A DNA stretch of 64,000 bases from an alpha proteobacterium BAL199 (lineage in GTDB: Bacteria > Pseudomonadota > Alphaproteobacteria > Thalassobaculales > Thalassobaculaceae): the NCBI GenBank assembly GCA_000171835.1, contig ABHC01000024.1, positions 1 through 64,000 on the forward strand, read 5' to 3'. The position numbers and the translations under genes were made by a program. Shown here one piece after another: positions 49,244 to 57,878 of this stretch. The notes beneath the pieces are model-generated. The model worked only from the letters and a program-made list of their open reading frames with translations, was not told where the DNA came from and did not search any database. Each line of letters opens with the position of its first letter. Position 1 is the stretch's first letter.

Positions 49244-50422
49244 CTAGTCGCGCTCGACACACATCGCGACACCCATGCCGCCGCCGATGCACAGCGTCGC
49301 GAGGCCCTTCTTGGCGTCGCGCCTCTGCATCTCGTGCAGCAGGGTGATCAGCACGCGGGCGCCGGATGCTCCGATCGGATGGCCGATGGCAATGGCGCCG
49401 CCGTTCACGTTGACCTTGCCCTGATCCCAGCCGAGGTCCTTGTTGACCGCGCAGGCCTGAGCGGCGAACGCCTCGTTGGCCTCGATCAGGTCGAGGTCGT
49501 CGACCGACCAGCCGGCCTTCTTCAGGGCCAAACGGCTGGCCGGGATCGGACCGGTACCCATGATCTTCGGATCGACACCGGCGGTCGCCCAGGAGGCGAT
49601 GCGCGCCAGCGGGGCCACGCCGCGCTTGGCTGCGTTCTCGGCGCTCATCAGCACCAGAGCCGCCGCGCCGTCGTTGATGCCCGAAGCGTTGCCGGCGGTG
49701 ACCGTGCCGCCGTCGCGCTGGAACGCCGGGCGCAGCTTGGCGAGGGTCTCGATGGTGGTGTCCGGCTTCAGATACTCGTCGGCGTCGACCACCACATCGC
49801 CCTTGCGGCCCTTGACGGTAACCGGCGCGATCTCGTCCTTGAATCGGCCGGCCGCCTGGGCCGCCGCCGCCTTCTGCTGCGAGGCCGCGGCAAAGGCGTC
49901 CTGCTGCTCGCGGGTGATCTGGAACTTCTCGGCCACGTTTTCGGCGGTGTTGCCCATGTGGTAGCCGTTGAAGGCATCCCAGAGACCGTCGCGGATCATC
50001 GTGTCGATGAACTGCAGGTCGCCCATGCGCTGGCCGCCGCGCAGGTGCTGGGCGTGGGTCGACAGGCTCATGCTCTCCTGGCCGCCGCAGACCATGACCT
50101 GGGCATCGCCCAGCATGATCGCCTGATAACCAAGGGCGACGGTGCGCAATCCGGAGCCGCAGACCTGATTGATGCCGTAAGCTGTACGTTCCACCGGGAT
50201 GCCGGCGGCGATGGCGGCCTGGCGCGCCGGGTTCTGCCCCTGGGCGGCGGTCAGGACCTGGCCGAGCACGACCTCGTCGACCTCGGCCGCATCGGTCTTG
50301 GCCCGCGACAGCGCGGCGCGGATCGCAACCTCGCCCAGACTGCTCGCTGGCAGCGTGCTCAGCGCCCCGTTGAACGCGCCGACCGGCGTGCGGGCGGCGC
50401 CGGCAATCACGACCTGGGTCAT
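49244..50422 (-). CDS. phaA: Acetyl-CoA acetyltransferase (beta-ketothiolase)
   Basis: 392 aa from ATG 50,422. Thiolase family II: nucleophilic Cys in [31 protein letters not shown] with the catalytic His, and the C-terminal Cys in [13 protein letters not shown]. It condenses two acetyl-CoA to acetoacetyl-CoA for PHA and reverses for degradation. It is transcribed leftward toward phaB. Confidence 0.94.
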   Translation of the reverse strand: MTQVVIAGAARTPVGAFNGALSTLPASSLGEVAIRAALSRAKTDAAEVDEVVLGQVLTAAQGQNPARQAAIAAGIPVERTAYGINQVCGSGLRTVALGYQAIMLGDAQVMVCGGQESMSLSTHAQHLRGGQRMGDLQFIDTMIRDGLWDAFNGYHMGNTAENVAEKFQITREQQDAFAAASQQKAAAAQAAGRFKDEIAPVTVKGRKGDVVVDADEYLKPDTTIETLAKLRPAFQRDGGTVTAGNASGINDGAAALVLMSAENAAKRGVAPLARIASWATAGVDPKIMGTGPIPASRLALKKAGWSVDDLDLIEANEAFAAQACAVNKDLGWDQGKVNVNGGAIAIGHPIGASGARVLITLLHEMQRRDAKKGLATLCIGGGMGVAMCVERD

Positions 50423-50688
50423 GGTGATCTCCCCTTTCGAGTCTTTCGTTCGACACGCGCCTCTGCGCGAATGCGCCGTCCGGTCCACGCCGAACCCGGC
50501 ACACCCTGTGACCATAGGCCGGAGCCCAATATCCCACAACTGCCGAGCCTGCGCGTTGACCTGGATCGTGCGCAAACAGCGGCGGTCCCGCGACCCGGTC
50601 GACGCAGGCATGCAACGTCAAAATATCGCCGTTCGTTAACCGCTTCGGATCAGCGGTTCTTAACACTTCGCCCGCCATTCTTCGGACG

Positions 50689-51372
50689 ATGCCGCCCGGT
50701 TCAACAGTCGCCCAAGGTCCGAGAATGCCACCGTACAGCCCCGTCGATGTCCCGGATCTGCAGTGCAAGATCGAAATCTTTTCGAAGCGCTTCAATAGTG
50801 AAGCGTACCGCGTTGTCACCCAGGTTGCCGTTGCTGCCGCCAAGGTCAGGGCCATCGCCGCACGCAAGTCCAGCGACGATGAACCGGTCGACCCCAACCA
50901 CATCCGGACGTCGGTTGCAGCAACCGAAGGAGTGGTGGCCCAATTGGCCGGCATAGCTGCCTCAGCCGGGAATCTGCGACGGGCCTTGGACGAAAGCGTC
51001 GGTGAGATGATCGCGGCGCCCAAGCAAACCCACGGCAGCGTCGACAGCCCTCGGGGCAGTGCATGCAACGTCAACCTGCTGGTGCACGGGGTGCTGCTGA
51101 CCCGAGAGATCGACACGCTGGTCGCCGATGTCGCCGGGCTGACCAACCTGCTGACCATGAACCTCGTTATCGAACCGGTTCACGCAAGCCGCGACCTTGC
51201 GGCGGCCGCCTCCGAGGTCGGCATGTTGGCCGGCCGCGCCGCGTGGACGATCGAAGAACTCGCCATGGAGGTCGCCCGCATCCACAAAAGCGTTACGGCC
51301 GTGGGGCAGCCGGTAAGCCTGGAACCGGCTGGCGCCAGCACCCGAATGTCGGCCGAGATTCGGGCAGCGTGA
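50689..51372 (+). CDS. Degenerate MCP-signalling-domain-like protein, 227 aa
   Basis: The first Met could be at 50,689 or 50,725. A helical N-terminal part is followed by a region that aligns with the chemoreceptor hairpin tip: DVAGLTNLLTMNLVIEPVHA against the usual [20 protein letters not shown], then AAAASEVGMLAGRAAWTIEELAMEV. The heptad pattern and the NLL-N-IE skeleton are kept, but the residues that contact CheA/CheW are largely replaced. There is no transmembrane helix or HAMP domain. It is probably a soluble coiled-coil protein evolved from an MCP; role unknown. Confidence 0.6.
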   Translation: MPPGSTVAQGPRMPPYSPVDVPDLQCKIEIFSKRFNSEAYRVVTQVAVAAAKVRAIAARKSSDDEPVDPNHIRTSVAATEGVVAQLAGIAASAGNLRRALDESVGEMIAAPKQTHGSVDSPRGSACNVNLLVHGVLLTREIDTLVADVAGLTNLLTMNLVIEPVHASRDLAAAASEVGMLAGRAAWTIEELAMEVARIHKSVTAVGQPVSLEPAGASTRMSAEIRAA

Positions 51373-51405
51373 CGCCACCGCTCAGACTCCAGCGCAGTCG
51401 TTCGC

Positions 51406-52524
51406 TCAACCCCGCACGGCGTCGCCGATCAGCGGATACTGGCTCCACAGGCCGGGCTCCATCACCGGCTCGGCCAGGCGCAGGTAGCGACCGTCCAATT
51501 CGCTGAAGTTCTGCACGCCGAGCAGGCCGAGGTCGATGCGCGCCTCTTCCTCCAGCAGTTCCAGCACCCGCACCACACCGGCGGTCCCGCCGGCCGCCAG
51601 GCCGCAGCACAGCAGCCGGCCGATCCCCACCACGTCGGCGCCAAGCGCCCGGGCCTTGGCGATGTCGGTGCCGCGTACCACCCCACCGTCAACCGCCACG
51701 GAAGCCCGACCGCGCACCGCGTCAACCACCTCCGGCAGCACGTCCAGCGCACCGGCGCCGTGGTCGAGTTGGCGACCACCATGGTTGGACACGAACACCG
51801 CGTCGGCGCCGTGCTCGATCGCCATGCGCGCGTCCTCTGCCGTGGCGATGCCCTTCAGGATCAGCGGGATGTCATAAGTCTTCTTGAACCGGGCGATGTC
51901 GGCCCAGTTCAGGGCCTTCTGGAACTCCATCCCCGGCACCTGGCGCCACGGTTTGACGAACCGGTTGGCCAGATCGCGCTCACGCCGGCTGTACCAGGCG
52001 CTGTCGACGGTGATCGCGAATGCGTCGTAGCCATGGTCGATGGCGCGGCCAACCACGCCGTCCAGCCAGTCGTCGTCACCTCGCTTGTACAGGCAGAACA
52101 CCTTCATGCCGCCCTGGACGGTTGCCACCTCCTCCAGCGGCACCGTGCCGACCGAGGACAGGAACAGGGACACACCGAAGTCGGCCGCCGCCTGCATCGC
52201 GGCGCGCGGTCCGTTGGGGTGGAAGCTCTCCAGCGATCCGATCGGGCACAGCAGCACCGGCAGGCGCAGCTTGTGACCGAGAAATGCGCCGCCGGTGTCG
52301 ACCTCGCGCATGTCGCGCAACACCCGGGGCCGGAAGGCCAGCCGGTCGAACGCCAGGCGGTTGCGCCGCAGGGTGGTTTCGCTCTCGGTACCGCCGCGCA
52401 GATAGTCCCAGACATTGTTGTCCAGACGGCTGCGCGCCCGGTCGATCACCTCGTGCAGGGTCTGGCAGGCCTCCCGAAGGGCTTCGATCGTGTCGCCTTC
52501 GTGGTTCAGGGCAGTGTCGGTCAT
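51406..52524 (-). CDS. FMN-dependent 2-hydroxyacid oxidase/dehydrogenase
   Basis: 372 aa. A TIM-barrel FMN enzyme with RPRVLRDMREVDTGG-type start, LPVLLCPIGSLESFHPNG, ILKGIATAEDARMAIEHGAD and the catalytic His in VSNHGGRQLDHG. Members oxidise lactate, glycolate or mandelate. The ATG overlaps the phaC-like stop (ATGA), so the two are translated together. Coupling to PHA synthesis suggests a hydroxyacid related to the polymer or its turnover, which is inference. Confidence 0.88.
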   Translation of the reverse strand: MTDTALNHEGDTIEALREACQTLHEVIDRARSRLDNNVWDYLRGGTESETTLRRNRLAFDRLAFRPRVLRDMREVDTGGAFLGHKLRLPVLLCPIGSLESFHPNGPRAAMQAAADFGVSLFLSSVGTVPLEEVATVQGGMKVFCLYKRGDDDWLDGVVGRAIDHGYDAFAITVDSAWYSRRERDLANRFVKPWRQVPGMEFQKALNWADIARFKKTYDIPLILKGIATAEDARMAIEHGADAVFVSNHGGRQLDHGAGALDVLPEVVDAVRGRASVAVDGGVVRGTDIAKARALGADVVGIGRLLCCGLAAGGTAGVVRVLELLEEEARIDLGLLGVQNFSELDGRYLRLAEPVMEPGLWSQYPLIGDAVRG

Positions 52525-53852
52525 GCTGAAGCGGTCTCCGGGATGTCATTCAACCAGTCGATCAGGGTGCTCCACGCCCGCTTGGGCGCGCTGGAGCCGA
52601 CCACCATGCCGATGTGCCCGAGGGCGATGTCGGCCTGGATGGCGTTGGGCAGGCGCTGCGCCAAGGCGCGGGCTGAGGCCGGGGGTACGATGCGGTCACG
52701 CGCGGGGATCATCACCAACGCCGCTGCATCGATCCGCTCCGGCGTGACCGCGCGGCCGGCCACCCGCCATTCGCCCTCGGCCGGCGTATTGCGACCGTAC
52801 CAGTCGAACAGCGCCTCACGCGCCACCGGGGCCGCCAAGGGCACGCCGTCGTTCAGCCAATCCTCCAGCGCCACGAACTCAGCAGCCTCGGGACCGCCAG
52901 GGTCGAGTTCGGAGAAGCGCAGGAACTTGCGGATGACCAACATGGGATCGAGCGAGAAGAACAGGGTCTGGATTAAGTCGGTCGGCAACCAGCCAGCCGC
53001 CTCGATCATAGCCGTCAGCCACGGTTCCGCCAGGGGAAGGGCGGCAGCCACCGGCGGCGCGTCGGCGGAGAAGTCCCAGGGTGTTGCCAGCAAAGCCAAT
53101 CCGGCAGTGTCGCGTGGCCGGCGCTGCACCAGGGCTAAGGCGAGCAACCCGCCCATGCAGTACCCCAGCACCGGCGGTCGCCGTCCGGTGATGGTCAGCA
53201 CCGCTTCCAGCGCGCCCTCCAGCCGGCCAGCCACGTAGTCGGTGAGGGTAAAGCGCCGCTCGGCCTCGCCGGGAAAGCCCCACTCGACCAGGAACGGGCG
53301 GAACCCGGCCGCCGCCAGCCCGCGCATCAACGACCGTTGCGGCGTCAGGTCGAGGACATAGCCGCGGTTGATCAGCGACGGCACCACCAGAATCGGCAGG
53401 CCACCACTCGGTCCGCGCGCCGCCTCCGGTACCGCTCCGTAGTCGAGCAGCAGGGTGGTGCCTTCCTTCCAGCACACCGGCGGATCGCCGACCGGTCGGC
53501 GTCGGTAGGGATGCGCGCGGTAGGCCTCGATGCCGTCGAGGAATCGCCCGAAACGTCGCCGGACCTCCTCGTCCATTGCCTGTTCGAACGATGCGCCGGG
53601 CGGTGCGTCGATCCCAGGATCAGCTTCCGCCGCGGCCCGCGCCGCCTCGAGGACGTCGAGTTGCTGCCGCAGGCTGCTCGCCGCCTCCTTCGAGCCGGGT
53701 TTCCAATCGAGCGATCCTTGCTTCCAGGCGGCGGAGCTCGCGTAGGATGAGAGCCATGTCGTCGCTGCTGTGGTCAGGTACAGCGGCAACGGCCGCGGAC
53801 CCGGCCGCGGTGGGCCGTCGTTCGCCGATGCGCTGCTTCCCCGGCCGGCCAT
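52521..53852 (-). CDS. phaC: PHA synthase-like alpha/beta hydrolase
   Basis: 443 aa from ATG 53,852; an earlier in-frame ATG at 53,885 is possible. The N-terminal PLPLYLTTAATTWLSS is typical of short alphaproteobacterial PhaC-like proteins. The lipase-like box is GYCMGG with the Cys nucleophile of PHA synthases; Asp is in IPARDRIVPP and His in ALGHIGMVVG. It is shorter than class I PhaC (about 590 aa), nearer to class III/IV catalytic subunits that need a small partner. The overlapping upstream gene may be that partner. It could also be a PHA depolymerase-like enzyme. Confidence 0.8.
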   Translation of the reverse strand: MAGRGSSASANDGPPRPGPRPLPLYLTTAATTWLSSYASSAAWKQGSLDWKPGSKEAASSLRQQLDVLEAARAAAEADPGIDAPPGASFEQAMDEEVRRRFGRFLDGIEAYRAHPYRRRPVGDPPVCWKEGTTLLLDYGAVPEAARGPSGGLPILVVPSLINRGYVLDLTPQRSLMRGLAAAGFRPFLVEWGFPGEAERRFTLTDYVAGRLEGALEAVLTITGRRPPVLGYCMGGLLALALVQRRPRDTAGLALLATPWDFSADAPPVAAALPLAEPWLTAMIEAAGWLPTDLIQTLFFSLDPMLVIRKFLRFSELDPGGPEAAEFVALEDWLNDGVPLAAPVAREALFDWYGRNTPAEGEWRVAGRAVTPERIDAAALVMIPARDRIVPPASARALAQRLPNAIQADIALGHIGMVVGSSAPKRAWSTLIDWLNDIPETASA

Positions 53853-54162
53853 GTTCGTCCCATTCCTGGTTGTCAGGCCCGTCATCCACTACGTCGCCCA
53901 TCCCGTGAGACGCGGATGGGGCGACGCTGTGAACATCATACGCCGCAGCGGCCGCCGGCCGGTACCCCGGCTGCAGGCCGTCACCCGTGCCGCCATGCGA
54001 CGACGGTCCGGTACCCGCCGGGCGCATCGCGCCAGCCCACAGCGCCGTCCAGCGCCGGACGTTGTCCGCCATCTCCGGGTCGGTCGCCATCGCTTGGACC
54101 TGTTCCTGCCACAAGTCCAGAAAACGGCGCGCCAGATCGTGTGGATCGGGAGGGTTTGACAT
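53620..54162 (-). CDS. Small coiled-coil protein overlapping phaC (candidate PHA synthase partner)
   Basis: 180 aa. N-terminus DPHDLARRFLDLWQEQVQAMATDPEM resembles the start of PhaE/PhaR-type accessory subunits of class III/IV synthases. A low-complexity middle follows, then a clear amphipathic coiled coil (DMALILRELRRLEARIARLE). Its last 233 bases overlap the phaC-like gene in another frame, an unusually long overlap. The coiled-coil pattern supports translation of this frame. Assignment as a synthase partner is inference from position and architecture. Confidence 0.55.
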   Translation of the reverse strand: MSNPPDPHDLARRFLDLWQEQVQAMATDPEMADNVRRWTALWAGAMRPAGTGPSSHGGTGDGLQPGYRPAAAAAYDVHSVAPSASHGMGDVVDDGPDNQEWDEHGRPGKQRIGERRPTAAGSAAVAAVPDHSSDDMALILRELRRLEARIARLETRLEGGGEQPAAATRRPRGGAGRGGS

Positions 54163-54520
54163 GGTTCAGGAGTATGTCACGGATTTCACAACACCCGTCA
54201 AGGCACTGATCTTCATAAGCTATTTAGAAACGACAAATGGATTTTCGCGCCTCCTGTACTTCCTTATCCGGCGCTGAAACCACCCAGCACCCTGTCGTCC
54301 GCGCTGCGGCCGATCTTCCGATCAGCGGTCGACCTTGGTCCGGATTGGAATATACAGAGTGCTGTAGAAGGTCGTACTGGACTGCTTTCGGATCGAAGCG
54401 GCGACTATGGTAATTTGTCGATCAGACTGCGCACTCAAGCCTGATCATCGATTGTGTTCGCCATGGCTGGGCCGCTACGCTTCAGCCGGTCTGGAGACTC
54501 GTTCAGACAATGTGGTTCCG
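54163..54520. other. Gene-free gap between the phaC operon and a 2OG oxygenase gene
   Basis: 358 bases. Short frames in it are not convincing. It must contain the leftward promoter of the phaC operon and the rightward promoter of the oxygenase gene. The part at 54,205-54,270 is AT-richer than average. I see no repeats or RNA gene. Confidence 0.5.
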
Positions 54521-55135
54521 ATGAGCGTACCGTACACGGCGATCCCCGTTCCCCGAGCCACGCCGCATGTGCGACGGCATATCGCCTCGCTGATGCCGGG
54601 CGGCGGAAAGATGAAGTTTTCGGAGCTTTGCCTGACGCGGCCTCGCGTCGGCCATGAACTGTTGATGGGTTGGGCCGATCGGCTGTTCCCGCACGCATAC
54701 AAGGCATTTGGCGAGCCGGTTGCGACGGTCTATGCGATCGGCACCGTCCGGTACAACACCGCCGAGCAGACCGATTTCCACCAGTGGCATACCGACGACT
54801 GGTTTTTCGAACCGCACTGCACCGGAGTCACATTCTGGCTGACCTTCGACGATGTCGGCGTGAGCGCTCCGTCTCTGGAGTTCGATGCTGACGGTGAGTC
54901 CCATGTTCCGGTCGTTCCCGCCGGCACAGCCTTGATGTTCAATTCCAAGATCAAGCACCGTACCCAGCAGATCAGCGGCGAACGGGTTTCCGTAGAGTTT
55001 CGCTGCGCTCCACTGTCGGTGAGGACCGGAAACTGGCTGACGGCGGCTCAGGCTACCGTGGAATCGGGGCCATCCGGCCCGGAGTTGGTCGTCTCATATC
55101 AAGGGAACGTAATCGGTCGGGCGGCGGTCGATTAA
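54521..55135 (+). CDS. Putative Fe(II)/2OG-dependent oxygenase-like protein
   Basis: 204 aa from ATG 54,521. A short double-stranded beta-helix protein with FHQWHTDDWFFEPHCTGVTF (His-x-Asp metal ligands) and GTALMFNSKIKHRTQQISGE followed by RVSVEFRC (distal His and 2OG Arg). It lacks similarity I can name. Placed between phaC and phaR, it could be unrelated to PHA. Start chosen because upstream codons look non-coding. Confidence 0.6.
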   Translation: MSVPYTAIPVPRATPHVRRHIASLMPGGGKMKFSELCLTRPRVGHELLMGWADRLFPHAYKAFGEPVATVYAIGTVRYNTAEQTDFHQWHTDDWFFEPHCTGVTFWLTFDDVGVSAPSLEFDADGESHVPVVPAGTALMFNSKIKHRTQQISGERVSVEFRCAPLSVRTGNWLTAAQATVESGPSGPELVVSYQGNVIGRAAVD

Positions 55136-55464
55136 CCACCAAGCTCAAGCGGAGCAGTGTTGTCCTGATGTGTTCGATACTGGCGTTCGGTGAACGCCAT
55201 GTCTTGGAATCGAGAGCCTTGGCGAACTCGCGCTGAACCTTGTTCATGCGCGGCAGTGGGTCGTTAGTGCACCTGGGTACCGCGTGGGTTATCGCGTCGC
55301 GGCAAGCCTGTAACCCTGGGGTTCCCAGCAGTTGGGCAGGTTAGCCGTTGCAAAGCAGCAGGCAAGCGCGCAGTCTTGGCTGCGGTTCGGGACCGGGTCG
55401 CGGACACCGTGGAACCTGAGGTGCCCACCGGGGCACGGCGACAAGGGGAGCAGCGGATAACGTG
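55136..55464. other. Gene-free leader of phaR
   Basis: 329 bases without a convincing gene; a minus-strand frame (55,053-55,247) overlaps the oxygenase and has no recognisable product. TTGCAAAGCAGCAGGCAA at 55,346-55,363 contains the TTGC/GCAA half-sites reported for PhaR-type repressors, so it may be an autoregulatory operator. This is a weak match. Confidence 0.4.
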
Positions 55465-56115
55465 ATGGCGGACAAGACCAGGACATCCCGCACTCAGAAC
55501 GATCAGCCCGATGGCGAGAAGAAGATCGTCACGATCAAGAAATACGCCAACCGGCGACTCTACAACACCGCGACCAGCAGCTACGTCACCCTCGACCACC
55601 TGTGTCAGATGGTGAAGGATGACGTCGACTTCGTAGTGTATGACGCCAAGACCGGCGAGGACATCACTCGGGCGGTGCTGACACAAATCATCGTGGAGGA
55701 GGAGGGCAAGGGTCAGAACCTGCTGCCCATCGGCTTCCTGCGCCAGCTCATCGGATTCTATGGCGACAACCTGCAGATGGTGGTGCCGCGCTATCTGGAA
55801 ACCGCGATGTCCACCTTCACCGACAATCAAGACAACATGCGCAGCTACATGAAGGAAGCCTTCGGCGGCCTGTTCCCGTTCACCCAGTTCGAGGACATGA
55901 CGAAGAAGAACCTCGTGATGTTCGAACAGGCGATGAAGATGTTCACACCGCCAATCGGCGGGGACACCAAGCCGGCGCCGACTGCGAGCGAACCGCCAAA
56001 GGCGGCTTCCAGCCCAGATCACCAGACCGCGGCTGCCGTGCGTACGCTTCAGGACCAGGTCGAGCAGTTGCGTCATCAGCTCGAAAAGTTGGGCGAGACC
56101 AAAGGCAAGGGCTGA
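55465..56115 (+). CDS. phaR: PHA synthesis repressor PhaR
   Basis: 216 aa. The conserved N-terminal PHB/PHA accumulation regulator domain reads VTIKKYANRRLYNTATSSYV and VYDAKTGEDITRAVLTQIIV, followed by the PHB-accumulation region (LRQLIGFYGDNLQMVVPRYL). The C-terminus ends in a coiled coil (LQDQVEQLRHQLEKLGE). PhaR binds phasin and PHA gene promoters and PHA granules, releasing DNA when polymer accumulates. It probably controls the phaC and phaAB genes nearby. Translation may start at GTG 55,462 or ATG 55,465. Confidence 0.94.
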   Translation: MADKTRTSRTQNDQPDGEKKIVTIKKYANRRLYNTATSSYVTLDHLCQMVKDDVDFVVYDAKTGEDITRAVLTQIIVEEEGKGQNLLPIGFLRQLIGFYGDNLQMVVPRYLETAMSTFTDNQDNMRSYMKEAFGGLFPFTQFEDMTKKNLVMFEQAMKMFTPPIGGDTKPAPTASEPPKAASSPDHQTAAAVRTLQDQVEQLRHQLEKLGETKGKG

Positions 56116-56214
56116 CCGCCGCCGCGCCCGGCTGAGCGAATCCCGTCCGGTTAACCCATCGTCAATCAAATTGCGCGATCCTGACCTGTCATAGACCGGT
56201 CGGAGGGCGTTCGC

Positions 56215-56787
56215 GTGATCACGCCCCTCAGTTCCGCAGGCCCTATCGGGGCTCTGTTCACCGCACAGCCGACCGTCCCGCGGCCGGTAGCGGGCGGCGT
56301 GGAGCGCTCGCTTGCGGTTGATCCTGGACTGGGTCAGCGCGGTCGGGCAGAGAGCGTTGCCGACGCCCGCCGAGTGCCTCCGACCCCACGCGTCGAGGCG
56401 CTAGGTCCGGAGCAGACCCTGCGCGGCGACCGCGCCGACGACGCCGACCCTCTCAGTCTAAGCAATCGCACGCGCCGTGCATCCGGGCGTCCGGACGTCG
56501 ATCGACCCGACGGCGACCGTTTGGGACCAAGGCCTTTCGGTACGGCAACCTTCGATCAGCCGGAGTACGAGACGGTCTACTCCGGCCGGCTCCGCCCACG
56601 GCCATCGACACCGTTCCTGGCCCAGGCGATCGGCCAGCACCTGGACGCCGAAGCAGGGACTCCAACAGGCGGGAACCGCGATCCGCGATCCGTGGCCGAT
56701 CTCTACCGACGGACCCGCGACACGGTCGACCGCGCGCTGTTCCGAAACCTGACACTTCCATCGGATGCCGATGACCCGGCGACTTAG
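56215..56787 (+). CDS. Conserved hypothetical protein, 190 aa
   Basis: GTG start with GGAGGGC nine bases upstream. Largely disordered, Arg/Pro-rich N-terminal half. The C-terminal part has a short ordered motif (TPFLAQAIGQHLDAEAG, then VADLYRRTRDTVDRAL), which looks like a small conserved helical tail. No known domain. It converges with DUF2333. Confidence 0.6.
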   Translation: MITPLSSAGPIGALFTAQPTVPRPVAGGVERSLAVDPGLGQRGRAESVADARRVPPTPRVEALGPEQTLRGDRADDADPLSLSNRTRRASGRPDVDRPDGDRLGPRPFGTATFDQPEYETVYSGRLRPRPSTPFLAQAIGQHLDAEAGTPTGGNRDPRSVADLYRRTRDTVDRALFRNLTLPSDADDPAT

Positions 56788-56800
56788 TCGGGCGAACCGT

Positions 56801-57784
56801 CTACCGCAGCAGAATGCTGGAGATCTCGCGCAATTGGGTGCGGGCGCGCAGCAGGTAGAAGCCCTGCACCGCCAGATGGCTCGGGAAGAACAAACCGTCC
56901 GGCGCGCCATTGACCACCATCAGCGGATCGAGCACCGCCGCCTGACGCAGCGAGTCCAGCATCTGCGCCCAGGCGGAGGCCAGTTGCTTCTCCTTCAGAA
57001 CAGGTTCGAAATCCTCGCCGATCGCCGCCAGCAACAGGTAGTAGCCATACAGCCGGCCCTTCACACCGTAGAAGATGTCATCGACCCGGGTGTCGATCAT
57101 CATGCTGCGCGACTGGGCCAGATGCTGGTCCACCGTGGCCGAGGCCGAGCCCAGATCGGCCGCGATCCGCTCGATCGTGCCCAGCAGGTTGTCGGCCCGC
57201 CGCTCGAAGATCGCATGCCCCGACACCAGCCGCTGGTTGTAGGCGAGCAGCGCCCGCCGCGCCGCGCGGTACTGCGATTCCGACGACGCGGTCGGCAGGA
57301 ACGACGTCGACAGGTCGTAGACCCAGACGTTGCCTGGAAACTTCAGAAGCCCGGCCGCCCTGTCGAGGTCGGCGTCGGCTTCCGACGAACCACGGGTCCG
57401 ACCGATCTGATCGGTCATCTCAACCGCAAAGCGCGACAGGGCGTAGATGATGCCTTGCTGGTAGTTTGGCGTGTTGTCGAGCCAGGCCGACGGATAGAAG
57501 AACGGGTCATTGGAGACCCAAAAATGCTGGTTCACCTCGCGGTCGATTAGATCGGCCGCCACCGCAACAGCCTTGCTGCCGCCGGTCGGCACCTCGGACG
57601 GCTTGAAGCTTGAATCGTCGTCGATGGCGTTCATCAGGAAGCCACCGACGGCGTAGTAGAGCAGCACGCCGACGACCAGCGTAACCAAGCCCCAACCGCT
57701 CAATCGCAGGATCCCCCGGCCCGACAACCATCGGCGACGGGGGGCGGAATAGTCGTCATCCCAGTCGACGGCGGGGCGAGTCAT
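56801..57784 (-). CDS. DUF2333 family membrane protein
   Basis: 327 aa. One transmembrane helix near the N-terminus (LSGWGLVTLVVGVLLYYAVG) is followed by a periplasmic helical domain (AADLIDREVNQHFWVSNDPF, YALSRFAVEMTDQIGRTRGS). DUF2333 is a proteobacterial envelope family of unknown function. Full length. Confidence 0.85.
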   Translation of the reverse strand: MTRPAVDWDDDYSAPRRRWLSGRGILRLSGWGLVTLVVGVLLYYAVGGFLMNAIDDDSSFKPSEVPTGGSKAVAVAADLIDREVNQHFWVSNDPFFYPSAWLDNTPNYQQGIIYALSRFAVEMTDQIGRTRGSSEADADLDRAAGLLKFPGNVWVYDLSTSFLPTASSESQYRAARRALLAYNQRLVSGHAIFERRADNLLGTIERIAADLGSASATVDQHLAQSRSMMIDTRVDDIFYGVKGRLYGYYLLLAAIGEDFEPVLKEKQLASAWAQMLDSLRQAAVLDPLMVVNGAPDGLFFPSHLAVQGFYLLRARTQLREISSILLR

Positions 57785-57878
57785 GGCATTCTCCTGACGA
57801 TCGGCACCTGCGACACATAGGGAGTTGAGACCGCCATGTCACCCGATCTCGATCCTGCCGCGTCCGACGGAATCGCCA

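Noticed and set aside
53987-54277. Plus-strand frame reading out of the phaC partner gene
   Set aside because: Its first part is antisense to the coiled-coil gene and the rest lies in non-coding sequence.
55053-55247. 64-aa minus-strand frame resembling a transposase piece
   Set aside because: Too short, overlaps the oxygenase gene, and no convincing motif.
55346-55363. PhaR operator upstream of phaR
   Set aside because: TTGC/GCAA half-sites are short and expected by chance; kept only as a remark in the gap entry.
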